In this document: positions 45,523 through 55,563 of the stretch, in pieces
Position numbering within the stretch: position 1 is the first letter of the stretch
Layout: every line of letters starts with the position of its first letter
Origin: Rhizobium sp. Root274
GTDB taxonomy: Bacteria; Pseudomonadota; Alphaproteobacteria; Rhizobiales; Rhizobiaceae
Length of the DNA: 64,000 bases
Direction of reading: 5' to 3'
Assembly: GCF_001429245.1 (NCBI RefSeq)
Contig: NZ_LMJE01000001.1
Span: forward strand, 869,179 to 933,178
Translations under genes and position numbers: made by a program
Notes under the pieces: generated by a model
The model's database searches: none
The model's input: only the letters and a program-made list of their open reading frames with translations
Told to the model about the DNA's origin: nothing

Positions 45523-45549
45523 AAAAAGGCAGGGCGTTTGCGCCCTGCC
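45523..45549 (-). terminator. rho-independent terminator after the lipoprotein gene
   Basis: On the minus strand GGCAGGGCG, a short loop CAAA, and CGCCCTGCC form a 9-bp perfect stem followed by TTTTTC. It is located 27 bp after the lipoprotein stop and also within the leader of the GNAT gene. Confidence 0.88.
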
Positions 45550-45575
45550 CTGATCGATTGCACTGGAAAAGCCGC

Positions 45576-46208
45576 TTATTGAAAGGGCATCCACCACGAG
45601 CTGGTCTGCTGGGCGGCCTTGGCAGCCTTCTTGCGACGCTTTTCCTTCTTCGCTTCCGGTTCGCCGAGATCGGTGAGGGTCGCCTCTTCGGCCTGACGAT
45701 ATTCCGTCGGCGGATCCGACAGAAGGCGGCGCTGGTCGAGATAGGCGCCCTTCTGCAGCTTGCGGGCTTCGCGGAAAGCCTGCCACTTCTGCGTCTCGGT
45801 CATCGTGCCCGAGGTGCCGTAGCCGGCAAGCAGCGGCGAACGATAGCGCGGGTTATCGGCATTGGCGTCGGCCTCGGCGACCAGACGTTCGCGCGCCTCT
45901 TCCGGGGACTCTGCCCATTCCGGATTGTTCTCGCGGTTGGCGACGGAGGCCTGTGGGGCAACGAGCGCTGCCGTCTGCGTTCCGCCGGGCGGCAAGACGA
46001 GCGACGGACGCGGATTGTACTTAGTGCCCTTGTTGGCCGCCTCGCGAGGGGCGATCGATACGGCGGTGCCGACGTCATCCGCCAGCTGCTCCATGGCCGT
46101 CTTGTCGGTGCCATAGGTCGGGCCACCGACGCAGCCGGAGAGGCCAACAGTCACGCCAAGCAGTCCAGCCATGCCAAGGCCAACTCTGAACAGATATGCC
46201 GATTTCAT
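45576..46208 (-). CDS. predicted lipoprotein, 210 aa
   Basis: Starts MKSAYLFRVGLGMAGLLGVTVGLSGC, a lipoprotein signal with lipobox LSGC and acylation at about Cys26. The mature part is hydrophilic and ends in a Lys/Arg-rich stretch (KKEKRRKKAAKAA). No family recognised. A terminator follows. It lies between the GNAT gene and ileS on the same strand as both, with its own promoter probably in 46209-46344. Confidence 0.8.
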   Translation of the reverse strand: MKSAYLFRVGLGMAGLLGVTVGLSGCVGGPTYGTDKTAMEQLADDVGTAVSIAPREAANKGTKYNPRPSLVLPPGGTQTAALVAPQASVANRENNPEWAESPEEARERLVAEADANADNPRYRSPLLAGYGTSGTMTETQKWQAFREARKLQKGAYLDQRRLLSDPPTEYRQAEEATLTDLGEPEAKKEKRRKKAAKAAQQTSSWWMPFQ

Positions 46209-46299
46209 GAATGCCTACCAGCCTCGCCGCAGTTCATCTGTGCCGCCGAATATTTCCTCCCCACCGCTGCCGGTGGAATTCGGCCAATTTCAGGCAGTT

Positions 46300-46337
46300 T
46301 TACCGGATGACCCACGAAAGCGCAAATCATCCGGTAA
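46300..46337. repeat. 11-bp inverted repeat between ileS and the lipoprotein gene
   Basis: TTACCGGATGA at 46300-46310 and TCATCCGGTAA at 46327-46337 are a perfect 11-bp inverted repeat around 16 bases. It starts 8 bp after the ileS stop (minus strand). It can form a hairpin and act as a terminator, but the T-run after it on the minus strand is missing; on the plus strand TATTT follows. It could also be an operator. Confidence 0.55.
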
Positions 46338-46344
46338 TATTTCC

Positions 46345-49266
46345 TCAGTTGAGCGCCGCAAGCTCGCGCAGCGCCTGCGCGTCGCGGGCCGAGACCTCGG
46401 GATATTCAGGGTCGGAGCCGACGTCCTTGGTGATCTTCCAGGAGCGGGCGCACTTCGTGCCCTCAGCCAGCTTCGGCTCGACGGAGACCTTGGTGCCATC
46501 ATCCAGACGGAAGGCGTCCGAGGGGCCTTCGCCTGCGACAACAGAGATGTCGGAGGTGATGCAGATCTCGGCGAAATCCAGGCCTTCGAGCGCCTTCAGG
46601 AGATCGGCGTCGGCGACATGAACGACCGGGGCTGCTTCCAGCGAGGAGCCGATGCGCTTTTCCTTGCGCTCGATTTCCAAGGCACCGGTGACGGCACGAC
46701 GGACGGCGCGAACGCTTTTCCACTTTTCGGCAACGGCCTCGTTCGACCAGTCGGCGGGAACCGTCGGGAACTGCTCGAGATGGACCGACTCAGCCTTCGG
46801 ATCCCGCGAGAGCCAGGCCTCTTCCGTCGTGAACGGCATCATCGGGGCAAACCACAGGACCAGGCAATCGAAGAGCTTGCGGATGACGAAAAGGGCCGAG
46901 CGGCGCTTCAGGCTCGACGGGGCGTCGCAATAGAGCGTGTCCTTGCGGATGTCGAAATAGAAGGCCGAGAGCTCGACATTGGCGAAGTCCGACAATGCGC
47001 GGACGATGCGCTTGAAGTCGAATTCGTCGTAGCCCTTGCGGACGATCTGGTCGAGTTCGGCCAGACGGTGCAGCATCAGCTTTTCAAGTTCCGGCAGATC
47101 GGCATAGGCGATCTCGTCGCCATGGTCATGGGCGAGCGTGCCGAGCATCCAGCGGATGGTGTTGCGGATCTTGCGGTAACTGTCGATGTTCGTCTGGATG
47201 ATCGTCTTGCCGAGGCGCTGGTCTTCCCAGTAGTCGGTGTTCATCACCCAGAGGCGCAGGATGTCTGCGCCGGATTCCTTCATCACATCCTGCGGCGTCA
47301 CCGTGTTGCCGAGCGACTTCGACATCTTGCGGCCATCCTCGGCCATCGTGAACCCGTGGGTGACGACGGCGTTGTAGGGCGCGCGGCCCCGCGTCGCACA
47401 GCTTTCGAGCAGCGACGAATGGAACCAGCCGCGATGCTGGTCGGAGCCTTCGAGATAGACGTCGGCCGGCCATTTCAGGTCCGGGCGATCTTCCAGCGTG
47501 AAGGTGTGTGTCGAGCCTGAATCGAACCAGACGTCCAGGATGTCCGACACCATCTGCCACTTGTCGCCATCATGCTCCTCACCGAGGAACCGTTCCTTGG
47601 CACCTTCGGCGAACCAGGCATCGGCACCTTCCTTCTCGAAGGCTTCGAGGATGCGGGCGTTGACCGCCTCGTCCTTCAGAACATTGCCTTCGGCATCGGC
47701 GAAGACGCAGATCGGCACGCCCCAGGCGCGCTGACGGGAGAGCACCCAGTCCGGGCGCTGCTCGATCATGGCGCGCAGACGGTTCTGGCCGCCTGCCGGC
47801 ACAAAGCGGGTCTGGTCGATAGCGGAGAGGGCTCGGGTGCGCAGCGTCGTGTCGTCGCCGAGGTCCTTGTCCATATAGACGAACCACTGCGGCGTGTTGC
47901 GGAAGATGACCGGCTTCTTGGAGCGCCAGGAATGCGGATAGTCGTGCTTGATGCGGCCACGGGCAAAGAGATTGTTGGCCGCGATCAGGGCTTCCATGAC
48001 GCGCTTGTTGGCGTCGCCCTTCTTGCCGTTGTCATCGAGTACGCGGGCGGCACCACCTTCGGCGGAGGGGCCGAAACCGGGGGCGTCTTCGGTGTAGAAG
48101 CCGGCATCATCGACCGGGAACGGGATCTTGGTGTCGATGCCACGGGCTTCGAGCTGGCGGACATTGGCCATCCAGGCTTCAAAGTCTTCGCGACCATGCG
48201 ACGGGGCGGTGTGGACGAAACCGGTGCCGGCGTCGTCAGTGACATGGTCGCCGTCGAGCATCGGGACGGCGAAAGTGTAGCCCAGATCCTTCAGCGGATG
48301 GGTGCAGGTGATCGCGCGGAGTTCCGCGCCGGTAACGTCGCGGACCAGCTTCAAGGTTACCTTGGCCTTGTTTGCTGCGTCTTCGGCAAGGCGCTTGGCG
48401 AAGATCAGCTTCTCGCCCGGCTGCGGGCCGAAGTCATTGGTGGCTTCGGTGATCTCGTAGAGGCCGTATTCGATCTTCGAGGAGTAGGAGATCGCGCGGT
48501 TGCCGGGGATGGTCCAGGGGGTGGTGGTCCAGATGACGACGGAGGCATCAAGAAGATCGGTCATCTTGGCGTCATCGCGCGCCACAAAAAAGACCGGGAA
48601 CTTCACCCAGATCGTGTCGCTCTCGACTTCGGCATACTCCACCTCAGCTTCCGCCAGCGCCGTGCGCTCGACGACCGACCACATGATCGGCTTCGATCCG
48701 CGATAGAGCTGGCCGCTCATGGCGATCTTCAGGAGTTCGCCGGCGATGCGGGCTTCCGAATGGAAGGCCATGGTGGTGTAGGGATTGTCGAAATCGCCCT
48801 CGATGCCGAGACGGCGGAATTCGTCGGACTGCTTGTCGATCCAGCCCTGGGCGAATTCACGGCATTCCTGGCGGAATTCGTTGACCGGGACCTCGTTTTT
48901 GTCCTTGCCCTTCTCGCGATATTTCTCCTCGATCTTCCACTCGATCGGCAGGCCGTGGCAATCCCAGCCGGGCACGTAGTTCGAATCGAAACCGCGCATC
49001 TGGAAGGAGCGGGTGATGACGTCCTTCAGCACCTTGTTCAGCGCATGGCCGATATGGATGTTGCCGTTGGCATAAGGAGGGCCGTCATGCAGGACGAATT
49101 TTTCGCGGCCGGCGGCCGAGGCGCGCAGGCGCTTGTAGAGACCCATCTGTTTCCACTTCGCCGCCATTTCCGGTTCCTTCTGAGGAAGGCCGGCGCGCAT
49201 CGGGAATTCTGTCTCGGGCAGATAGAGGGTCTTGGAGTAATCGATCTTTTCAGGGGTATCGGTCAT
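46345..49266 (-). CDS. ileS: isoleucyl-tRNA synthetase
   Basis: A 973-residue class I aminoacyl-tRNA synthetase. The HIGH motif is in [16 protein letters not shown] (about residues 64-79) and KMSKS in [11 protein letters not shown]. The CP1 editing domain is present between them ([19 protein letters not shown]). The length fits bacterial IleRS. The C-terminus lacks the CxxC zinc cysteines of E. coli IleRS, as in many alphaproteobacteria. A single start ATG at 49266 is clear. A palindrome lies just after the stop. Confidence 0.97.
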   Translation of the reverse strand: MTDTPEKIDYSKTLYLPETEFPMRAGLPQKEPEMAAKWKQMGLYKRLRASAAGREKFVLHDGPPYANGNIHIGHALNKVLKDVITRSFQMRGFDSNYVPGWDCHGLPIEWKIEEKYREKGKDKNEVPVNEFRQECREFAQGWIDKQSDEFRRLGIEGDFDNPYTTMAFHSEARIAGELLKIAMSGQLYRGSKPIMWSVVERTALAEAEVEYAEVESDTIWVKFPVFFVARDDAKMTDLLDASVVIWTTTPWTIPGNRAISYSSKIEYGLYEITEATNDFGPQPGEKLIFAKRLAEDAANKAKVTLKLVRDVTGAELRAITCTHPLKDLGYTFAVPMLDGDHVTDDAGTGFVHTAPSHGREDFEAWMANVRQLEARGIDTKIPFPVDDAGFYTEDAPGFGPSAEGGAARVLDDNGKKGDANKRVMEALIAANNLFARGRIKHDYPHSWRSKKPVIFRNTPQWFVYMDKDLGDDTTLRTRALSAIDQTRFVPAGGQNRLRAMIEQRPDWVLSRQRAWGVPICVFADAEGNVLKDEAVNARILEAFEKEGADAWFAEGAKERFLGEEHDGDKWQMVSDILDVWFDSGSTHTFTLEDRPDLKWPADVYLEGSDQHRGWFHSSLLESCATRGRAPYNAVVTHGFTMAEDGRKMSKSLGNTVTPQDVMKESGADILRLWVMNTDYWEDQRLGKTIIQTNIDSYRKIRNTIRWMLGTLAHDHGDEIAYADLPELEKLMLHRLAELDQIVRKGYDEFDFKRIVRALSDFANVELSAFYFDIRKDTLYCDAPSSLKRRSALFVIRKLFDCLVLWFAPMMPFTTEEAWLSRDPKAESVHLEQFPTVPADWSNEAVAEKWKSVRAVRRAVTGALEIERKEKRIGSSLEAAPVVHVADADLLKALEGLDFAEICITSDISVVAGEGPSDAFRLDDGTKVSVEPKLAEGTKCARSWKITKDVGSDPEYPEVSARDAQALRELAALN

Positions 49267-49519
49267 GGATCAGCCATCGGATGGGGCGACCTCAAGTGGT
49301 CGCGGAATAGTGTCTTGGATTGGCGGCAAGCGGGCGATGGGCTTGAAACCCAGCGCCAAAAACCCGGACCTTCCCGCAGCTCTTCAAGCCGCCGGGAGGG
49401 CCGGGCCAATAATTCGAATGATCCGGGCCGCCGAAAGATACGTCATGGCCGCGTTCTTTAGGGGTTTTTCGCGCCGAAAGGAAGGGGCAAGATGGGCACC
49501 TATATGCCCCTTTCTACTC

Positions 49520-49753
49520 TCAGGCTTCCGCCCCGACCACCTTGCGCAACGCATCGTTGATGCGGTCCTGCCAGCCGGGGCCATCCTTCTGGAAATGTTC
49601 GAGAACCGCGCTGTCGAGCTTGATCGAGACCATTTCCTTGACCTCAGGCGGCGCGCGGCGTTCGACGGCGGGGGCGACGGGCTTCGGCGCCGGGCGGAAT
49701 AGGGCTTCAGCGGCATCCTTGGGGTTCACGGGTCTGCGCGGCGTCATGGCCAT
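49520..49753 (-). CDS. BrnA-like antitoxin family protein (orphan)
   Basis: A 77-residue protein; MAMTPRRPVNPKDAAEALF at the start is a charged linker and VKEMVSIKLDSAVLEHFQKD, then GPGWQDRINDALRKVV, is a ribbon-helix-helix-like DNA-binding domain typical of BrnA antitoxins. In toxin-antitoxin pairs BrnA represses its own brnTA operon. No BrnT ribonuclease gene is next to it; the neighbours are ileS and a diguanylate cyclase. It may be a stand-alone regulator or an orphan relic. The start ATG at 49753 has a weak GGAAAG site. Confidence 0.7.
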   Translation of the reverse strand: MAMTPRRPVNPKDAAEALFRPAPKPVAPAVERRAPPEVKEMVSIKLDSAVLEHFQKDGPGWQDRINDALRKVVGAEA

Positions 49754-49871
49754 CTGACATCTTTCCGGATCTGCGGGTGATTTGCTGGTTTGCACTAGGC
49801 GCCAATGCGACCGCAGCGTCAAGCTGTCATCCGGTTTCGCAAAGGTCTCTGCCTCACCTCAGCCGGACCCG

Positions 49872-51098
49872 TCAGGCCGAGAGGCGCGTGATCCCGTCCC
49901 AATCGCTCAGCACAAGTGTTTCCAGATGCGTCGCAGAACCGTCGGCGTGAGAGGCTCCCGGTTCATGAAGGACAACCCGGTTTCGGCCCTGGTCCTTGGC
50001 GGCATAAAGGCCGACATCCGCCTCTGCCATCCAGGCATCCAGGCTTCGCTGCGGCATCTGCGTCAGCACGAGACCGCAGGAGACGGTCATTCGAAAGCGG
50101 TGATCGCCGGAACGGATGTCTTCCGATGCGACAGCGAGGCGAATGGCGTTGATCGTGCTCCAGGCAGAAGCGCGATCCTGGTTGGGCAGGCATATACCGA
50201 ATTCCTCGCCGCCAAGGCGGCCGAAGACCGCATCGGCCGGCAGGAGGCGCAAGACGCGTTCGGCAAATTGCACCAGCGCATCGTCACCCCCCTTGTGACC
50301 GTAGGTGTCGTTAATGCGCTTGAAATGATCGAGGTCGAGCACGGCGATCGCGGTGCCCTGCCCTTCGCTCAGCCGCGCCGCCTGCTGCAGGAACATGCGG
50401 CGATTGGTGAGCCCGGTCAGGCTGTCGCGCTCGGCGAGCCGCCGCTGAATTTCACCGCCACGCTCAAGCTTCAGAACCATGGCCATCAGGAAAGCGAGCA
50501 GGTTGAAGACCAGCAGCAGCATGCTGGTATAGGTCAGCCATTCCGAGACCGGAGTTCGGCCGATAAACTCGATCGGATAGAGGATCGGCAGCGGGGCGAT
50601 CAGCAGGCTGGACAGGGCATAGGCGACGTAAACAATGGCGGCGAAACGGCCGGATGGCAGGCGCTCGCCGGGATTGCCGCGCCACAGATCCCTTGTGCCG
50701 AGTGCGAGGTTAAAGGCTGATCCGAGATAAATGAGAGAAATGCGAACGGGTCCCGGATCCTCCAGCAGTTCGGCCAGGACCATGAGCATGCAAACGACAA
50801 AAGATATGTTGAAGGCCTGCCACAGCCGATAAGGCTGACCATAGAATTCCTTGAAACCAAGACGGATGAGGCCGGTGCGCGCGACATAGACCACGCCGCC
50901 GACATAACCCAGGATGTTATAGGGTAAGTGTTCCGTCAGGCTTGAGCAGATGGTGCCGATCACCATCGACCATGCGGCCAGAGCCCAGAAGATGATTTCC
51001 TTCTGGCGCGGGTTGCGCGCCCAGGCAATCGTCGCGACGATCATCAAGGCGAAGTTGATCACTACATTGTAGGTGAGGACGGTCACCACATCTAACAT
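49872..51098 (-). CDS. membrane diguanylate cyclase (GGEEF)
   Basis: A 408-residue protein. Residues 1-220 contain about six membrane helices (VVINFALMIVATIAWA and others; SMLLLVFNLLAFLMAMVL). The C-terminal GGDEF domain reads FGRLGGEEFGICLPNQ, an active GGEEF site, so it can make cyclic di-GMP. The RxxD inhibitory I-site upstream is LPAD, so product feedback at that site is unlikely. The membrane part has no named sensor domain. It is flanked by minus-strand genes and has no operon partner. Confidence 0.88.
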   Translation of the reverse strand: MLDVVTVLTYNVVINFALMIVATIAWARNPRQKEIIFWALAAWSMVIGTICSSLTEHLPYNILGYVGGVVYVARTGLIRLGFKEFYGQPYRLWQAFNISFVVCMLMVLAELLEDPGPVRISLIYLGSAFNLALGTRDLWRGNPGERLPSGRFAAIVYVAYALSSLLIAPLPILYPIEFIGRTPVSEWLTYTSMLLLVFNLLAFLMAMVLKLERGGEIQRRLAERDSLTGLTNRRMFLQQAARLSEGQGTAIAVLDLDHFKRINDTYGHKGGDDALVQFAERVLRLLPADAVFGRLGGEEFGICLPNQDRASAWSTINAIRLAVASEDIRSGDHRFRMTVSCGLVLTQMPQRSLDAWMAEADVGLYAAKDQGRNRVVLHEPGASHADGSATHLETLVLSDWDGITRLSA

Positions 51099-51250
51099 CG
51101 GATCGGCACTCTTTCGGTCAGCAATCAGACCATCGAACCACCATATCCCGATATTCAGATTAAATTGCGCGATATGGGCTGAGAAACATGCGCGATACGG
51201 TTAAGTGCAGGTAAAGCGGTGGTCCGCGCTGCTCTTATGCGCAGCTGCAG

Positions 51251-51694
51251 TCACCGCGACCGCGCAACATCCGCAAAGAAATCCGTCTTGGCCAGTTTGC
51301 GCGCAATCAGGATTTCGATCAGAAGCGCCATGACGAAGATCGCCGCCGAGGTATGGCCGAGGCCGAGAGCGGGGATCGAGGCGCCGGGGCAGAAACCGGC
51401 GATGCCCCAGCCTATGCCGAAGACGGCCGAGCCGCCGATCAGCCTGATGTCGATGGCGCTCGCCTTGGGCAGGTGGAAGGCCTGGTCGAAGAGCGGCTTT
51501 TGCCGGGCGCGGAAAAGCAGCGCATAGCCCGGAGCGGCAACCACAAGCGCCCCGGCCATGACGAAAGCGAGGCTTGGATCGAAGCTGCCAGCGAGATCGA
51601 AGAAATTGAGTACCTTGGCCGGGTTTGCCATGCCGGAGAGGACGATGCCGGTTCCGAACAGGGCGCCGATCAGGAAGACGAGGAGGAAACGCAT
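51251..51694 (-). CDS. YeeE/YedE-family membrane protein, second half (DUF6691-like)
   Basis: A 147-residue membrane protein with four hydrophobic segments (FLLVFLIGALFGTGIVLSG; LAFVMAGALVVAAPGYALLF; FGIGWGIAGFCPGASIPALG; IFVMALLIEILIA). The GFCPG cysteine motif is typical for YeeE/YedE sulfur transporters (thiosulfate uptake). The TGATG overlap with the upstream gene shows translational coupling. The two genes together correspond to the two halves of a full-length YeeE. Confidence 0.88.
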   Translation of the reverse strand: MRFLLVFLIGALFGTGIVLSGMANPAKVLNFFDLAGSFDPSLAFVMAGALVVAAPGYALLFRARQKPLFDQAFHLPKASAIDIRLIGGSAVFGIGWGIAGFCPGASIPALGLGHTSAAIFVMALLIEILIARKLAKTDFFADVARSR

Positions 51695-52122
51695 CAGATC
51701 ATTCCTCCCGCGACGTGGCGGATAATGAAAAAGGTGAGAATGGCGAAAGCCATGAAGGTGACTGTCGCCGCGATCGAGCGGCGCGACAGGCGCGCCATGC
51801 CGCAAATGCCATGGCCAGAGGTGCAGCCGGAGCCGAAGGTGACACCGATGCCGGCAATCAGGCCGCCGAAGACCAGCGCAGCCGTCGAGACGGGAACGGC
51901 GTAATCGACCGTGTATCCCGACATCGAGAGCAGGAAGGGCGCGAGAATTGCGCCGGCGAGGAAGGCAGCCTTCCAGGACCAATCGGACCCGAGTGGCGGG
52001 AGAATACCGCCGATGATCGCGGTCATACCGGCAATCCGCCCCCAGGTCAGCATCAGAAGCACGGCCGACAGACCGATCAGCAGCCCTCCAGCGAAAGACA
52101 TCAAGGGGGTGAATTCCGTCAA
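51694..52122 (-). CDS. YeeE/YedE-family membrane protein, first half
   Basis: A 142-residue membrane protein: GGLLIGLSAVLLMLTWGRIAG, GGLIAGIGVTFGSGCTSGHGICG, and ATVTFMAFAILTFFIIRHVA. The paired cysteines in GSGCTSGHGICG fit the family's thiosulfate or sulfur-compound pathway. It overlaps the second half by one base (TGATG). Transport of a small sulfur compound is the family-based inference. No sulfur-oxidation gene is adjacent. Confidence 0.88.
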   Translation of the reverse strand: MTEFTPLMSFAGGLLIGLSAVLLMLTWGRIAGMTAIIGGILPPLGSDWSWKAAFLAGAILAPFLLSMSGYTVDYAVPVSTAALVFGGLIAGIGVTFGSGCTSGHGICGMARLSRRSIAATVTFMAFAILTFFIIRHVAGGMI

Positions 52123-52239
52123 GACAAACTCCAGTCTGATAAGGCCATGTGCCGGTGTGGCAGCAGGCGCAATGCGAGCTGCTTCATCATGGAAGCTGCG
52201 CGAGGGGCAGAGCTCCTGCGCGCACGATCGTCCGCCTGA

Positions 52240-53220
52240 TCAGAAGGCAATCTTGCGATCCAGCTCACCAATCGCACTCACACCGGTGAGCAATGCCCTT
52301 GCCTCTTCTTCGTCCTTGCGAATCTGGACGACCAGCCGGTCAAGACCGTCGAATTTCCATTCGTCGCGCAGGTGACTGAAGAAGGAGACAGAGCAGATCT
52401 CGCCGTAGAGATCGCCGGTGAAATCGAAGACGAAGGTTTCAAGCCAGGGATCGCCGTTTTCGGTGACCGTGGGGCGGTAGCCGAAGCTTGCAACGCCATC
52501 GCGGATGATGCTGTCGGGGCGGCGGAAGCGGACGGCATAGATGCCGGGACGCAGCGTTGCTTCCGGCTGCAGATGCATGTTGGCGGTGGGAAAGCCCAGC
52601 GTGCGACCGAGCTGCTTGCCCTTCATCACCTCTGCCTCGACGGTGAAACGATAGCCGAGCAGACCTGCCGCCTGGGTGACGTCGCCTTCTGCGAGGAGGC
52701 CACGAATGCGGCTGGAGGAGATGACCTCGCCGCCTTCATCACGGAAGGCGTCGACCAGTGTCACGCCGAAGCCATGGCGGCCGCCAGCTTCCATCAGAAA
52801 GGCGGGACCACCCTCGCGGCCTTTGCCGAAGTGGAAATCGAAGCCGGTGACGACCTCACGGGCGCCGAGCCAATCGACCAGGATCGACTGGACGAAATCC
52901 TCGGCCGAGCGCTGCGAAAATTCACGGTCGAAGGGATATTCGATCACGGACTGGAAACCCATGGCTTCCAGGATACGGGCGCGCAGCGATGGTGGCGTCA
53001 GGCGGAAGACCGGTTTGTCAGGGTTGAAGACAGAGCGCGGATGCGGCTCAAAGGTCAGCACCATGGCGGGAACGCCGAGCGCTTCGGCCCGCTCCAGAGC
53101 GCGGCGCAACACCGCCTGATGGCCGCGATGAACGCCATCAAAATTGCCGATGGCGACCACGCCGCCGCGCAGAGCTGATGGCAGCGGCTCCCTCTTTTCG
53201 TTGCGATGGAAAACCGTCAT
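52240..53220 (-). CDS. ribF: bifunctional riboflavin kinase / FAD synthetase
   Basis: A 326-residue enzyme. The N-terminal FAD synthetase (nucleotidyltransferase) has GNFDGVHRGHQAVL (HxGH, about residues 24-37); the C-terminal riboflavin kinase has KGKQLGRTLGFPTANMHLQ (GFPTAN, about 202-220). It makes FMN and FAD from riboflavin and ATP. The ATG at 53220 is chosen; the longer frame to 53307 adds Cys/Trp-rich residues not in the family. The HAD gene lies 13 bp upstream. Confidence 0.95.
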   Translation of the reverse strand: MTVFHRNEKREPLPSALRGGVVAIGNFDGVHRGHQAVLRRALERAEALGVPAMVLTFEPHPRSVFNPDKPVFRLTPPSLRARILEAMGFQSVIEYPFDREFSQRSAEDFVQSILVDWLGAREVVTGFDFHFGKGREGGPAFLMEAGGRHGFGVTLVDAFRDEGGEVISSSRIRGLLAEGDVTQAAGLLGYRFTVEAEVMKGKQLGRTLGFPTANMHLQPEATLRPGIYAVRFRRPDSIIRDGVASFGYRPTVTENGDPWLETFVFDFTGDLYGEICSVSFFSHLRDEWKFDGLDRLVVQIRKDEEEARALLTGVSAIGELDRKIAF

Positions 53221-53233
53221 GTCTGCCTGTGCC

Positions 53234-54082
53234 TCATGCCAGCCGATGCATCCAGTATTGCGGCGCCACATTTTCCCGATCGAGGAAAACGTGAAGCGCG
53301 CCCTCATCCGTCACGCCGTTTGCCGCATAATCCGCCGCGTGGATGCCGCCGGAGATATAGAGGAGGTCGAGGCCGGCATCGACGGCGCCCTTGACGTCCG
53401 TCGGCATGCCGTCGCCGATCGCGAGAACACGGGTCTTGTCGAAATCGCCACGCGCCTCGCGGGCCGCAGCCAATGTCGCCTCGTAGATCGGCGTGTGCGG
53501 CTTTCCGGCAATGCGGGTTTCGCCGCCGAGCGCCGTATAGAAAGCGGCAACGGCACCGGCGCAGGGAATGATGCGATGACCGCGCTCGACCACGAGATCG
53601 GGATTGGCGCAGATCAACGGCACCTTGCGGGCGACAAAGTCGGTGAGCATCTCGCGATAATCTTCCGGCTGCTCGGTTTCATCATCGAAGAAGCCGGTGC
53701 AGACGACGCAGTTTGCCTCTTCCGCCGATACGACCTCAACATCGAGGCCATCGAACAGCGGCAGGTCGCGCTCGGGGCCGAGGAGGAAAACCTTTTTCGG
53801 ACCGGCGGCGATGAGTGTGCGGGTGACGTCGCCCGAGGTTACGATGCGGTCATAGGCGGTATCGGGAACGCCAATCGCACGCAGCTGCGGGATAACCCCG
53901 ATGGCCGGGCGTGGCGAATTGGTGATGAGGACGACCGTCAGCCCCTTCGCCCGTGCCGCCGTCAGCGCTTCACCGGCGAGCGGAAAGGCATCGATGCCGT
54001 TGTGCAGCACGCCCCAGACGTCGCAAAGGATGACGTCATAGCTGTCCGTGACGTCGCCGAGGGTGGAAATGCTGCGGGCCAT
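53234..54082 (-). CDS. TIGR01459-family HAD-type hydrolase
   Basis: A 282-residue HAD IIA phosphatase. Motif 1 is VILCDVWGVLHNGIDAFP (DVWGVLHNG, about residues 16-33), motif 2 Ser/Thr VVLITNSPRPAIGV, and motif 4 VLAIGDGMPTDVKGAVDAG. This family occurs next to ribF in Rhizobiales; the substrate is unknown, possibly FMN or another flavin pathway phosphate. It ends 13 bp upstream of ribF. Start ATG at 54082; a longer frame to 54166 is unlikely. Confidence 0.88.
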   Translation of the reverse strand: MARSISTLGDVTDSYDVILCDVWGVLHNGIDAFPLAGEALTAARAKGLTVVLITNSPRPAIGVIPQLRAIGVPDTAYDRIVTSGDVTRTLIAAGPKKVFLLGPERDLPLFDGLDVEVVSAEEANCVVCTGFFDDETEQPEDYREMLTDFVARKVPLICANPDLVVERGHRIIPCAGAVAAFYTALGGETRIAGKPHTPIYEATLAAAREARGDFDKTRVLAIGDGMPTDVKGAVDAGLDLLYISGGIHAADYAANGVTDEGALHVFLDRENVAPQYWMHRLA

Positions 54083-54179
54083 TTGCGTTCCTGACTTGAA
54101 GTTCGTGCCCGGTGACATGGCAAAGGATAGGCGGCAAGGCAAGGGGCTTGGCCGAGCGAGGGGCAAATTGCTGCGCCGG

Positions 54180-55535
54180 CTAGAGCAGAAAGCGGACGGC
54201 GAGACCGAGCAGACCGGCTGCGATCAGCGTCTTGCCGACGCCCATATGGAAGCGAAAGATCATCACGGCTGAGAGGACGGCAATGGCCAAGGCCGGGACA
54301 TCAAGCGAGGCCAAGGCCGGTTGCGGCAACGACAGCTTTAGCCAACCAAGACTCAGCAGGCTGACCGGCTCCACGGTGTGGAAGACGACATGCAGGGCGA
54401 ACCAGACGGCAAGATTGAGGATGACGCCGACGACGGCAGCGGTGATCGCTGACAGAGCTGCACTCAAGAGGCGATTGCCGCGCAGGCGCTCGATGTAGGG
54501 GGCGCCTGCAAAAATCCAGATGAAGCTCGGGATGAAGGTGGCCCAGGCGGCAATGAGGCCGCCGAGGAACCCGCCAATGAGCGGATCCAGCGCGCCGCTC
54601 TGACGAAAGCCGGCGAGGAAGCCGACATAGGAGAGCACGAGGACCAAAGGCCCGGGCGTCGTTTCGGCAAGCGCCAGGCCGTCGAGCATCTCGCCGGGCT
54701 TCAGCCAGGCATAATGATCAACCGCGACCTGGGCGACATAGGCGAGCACAGCATAGGCGCCGCCGAAGGTGACCAGCGCCATCTTGGAGAAGAAGACCTG
54801 TATCTCCGGCAAAGCGGTCTCTGGAAGGATTAGCCAAAGCATGGGGAGCGGCGCCAGCCACAGGACGATCCAGAACACGAAGGCCGCAATCTGGCGCAGG
54901 AAGGGCGGACGCGCTGTCCTCTCGCCCATTATCTCGGTCGCCGCCGGTTTGGCACCGCGGGCGTGGATCAAGCCTGCAAGAGCCGCCGCCAGCACGACCA
55001 GCGGGAACGGCAGAGACAGGAAGAACAGCGCGAAAAAGGCTGCGGCGGCAAGGCTTCGGTGAAAGGGTGTCTTCAAGGCCCTTTTGCCGATGCGGATGAC
55101 CGCCTCGACGACAATGGCCAGCACTGCCGCCTTGAGGCCGAAGAACAGGCCCGCCACCAGTGTCGCTTCCTGGTAAACGGCATAGGTCGCCGACAGGCCA
55201 AGGATGACGGCCAAGCCTGGCAGCACGAAAAGCAGACCGGCAATTATGCCGCCGCGTACGCCATGCAGGAGCCAGCCGATATAGGTCGCAAGCTGCTGGG
55301 CCTCTGGACCCGGCAACAGCATGCAATAGTTGAGCGCATGGAGATATCGATCCTCATCGATCCAGCGTTTGTCCTCGACGCAGATGCGATGCATCAGCGC
55401 GATCTGCGCGGCCGGCCCTCCGAAGGACATGAGGCCGATGCGGGCGAAGGCTGAAACGAGTTCGGCGAGAGAGAGAGAGGACGGAGGGACGCTGGAGACT
55501 TTGCTGCCGTGGATGTCGGTGGGTTTCGCCGGCAT
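54180..55535 (-). CDS. chrA: ChrA-family chromate efflux transporter (long form)
   Basis: A 451-residue two-domain CHR protein. Each half carries the family repeat: first half FGGPAAQIALMHR (about residues 38-50) and ALNYCMLLPGPEAQQLATYIG; second half VTFGGAYAVLAYVAQVAVDHY and GLALAETTPGPLVLVLSYVGF. About ten to twelve membrane helices. It exports chromate through an antiport mechanism. It is divergent from groESL, with a CIRCE in the shared region. No chromate regulator is seen. Confidence 0.9.
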   Translation of the reverse strand: MPAKPTDIHGSKVSSVPPSSLSLAELVSAFARIGLMSFGGPAAQIALMHRICVEDKRWIDEDRYLHALNYCMLLPGPEAQQLATYIGWLLHGVRGGIIAGLLFVLPGLAVILGLSATYAVYQEATLVAGLFFGLKAAVLAIVVEAVIRIGKRALKTPFHRSLAAAAFFALFFLSLPFPLVVLAAALAGLIHARGAKPAATEIMGERTARPPFLRQIAAFVFWIVLWLAPLPMLWLILPETALPEIQVFFSKMALVTFGGAYAVLAYVAQVAVDHYAWLKPGEMLDGLALAETTPGPLVLVLSYVGFLAGFRQSGALDPLIGGFLGGLIAAWATFIPSFIWIFAGAPYIERLRGNRLLSAALSAITAAVVGVILNLAVWFALHVVFHTVEPVSLLSLGWLKLSLPQPALASLDVPALAIAVLSAVMIFRFHMGVGKTLIAAGLLGLAVRFLL

Positions 55536-55563
55536 GCACCCTTCCCTTTTTTCACGAGCGCGC

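Noticed and set aside
47572..49461. 629-residue plus-strand frame antisense to ileS
   Set aside because: IleRS has all motifs on the minus strand; this is a high-GC shadow frame.
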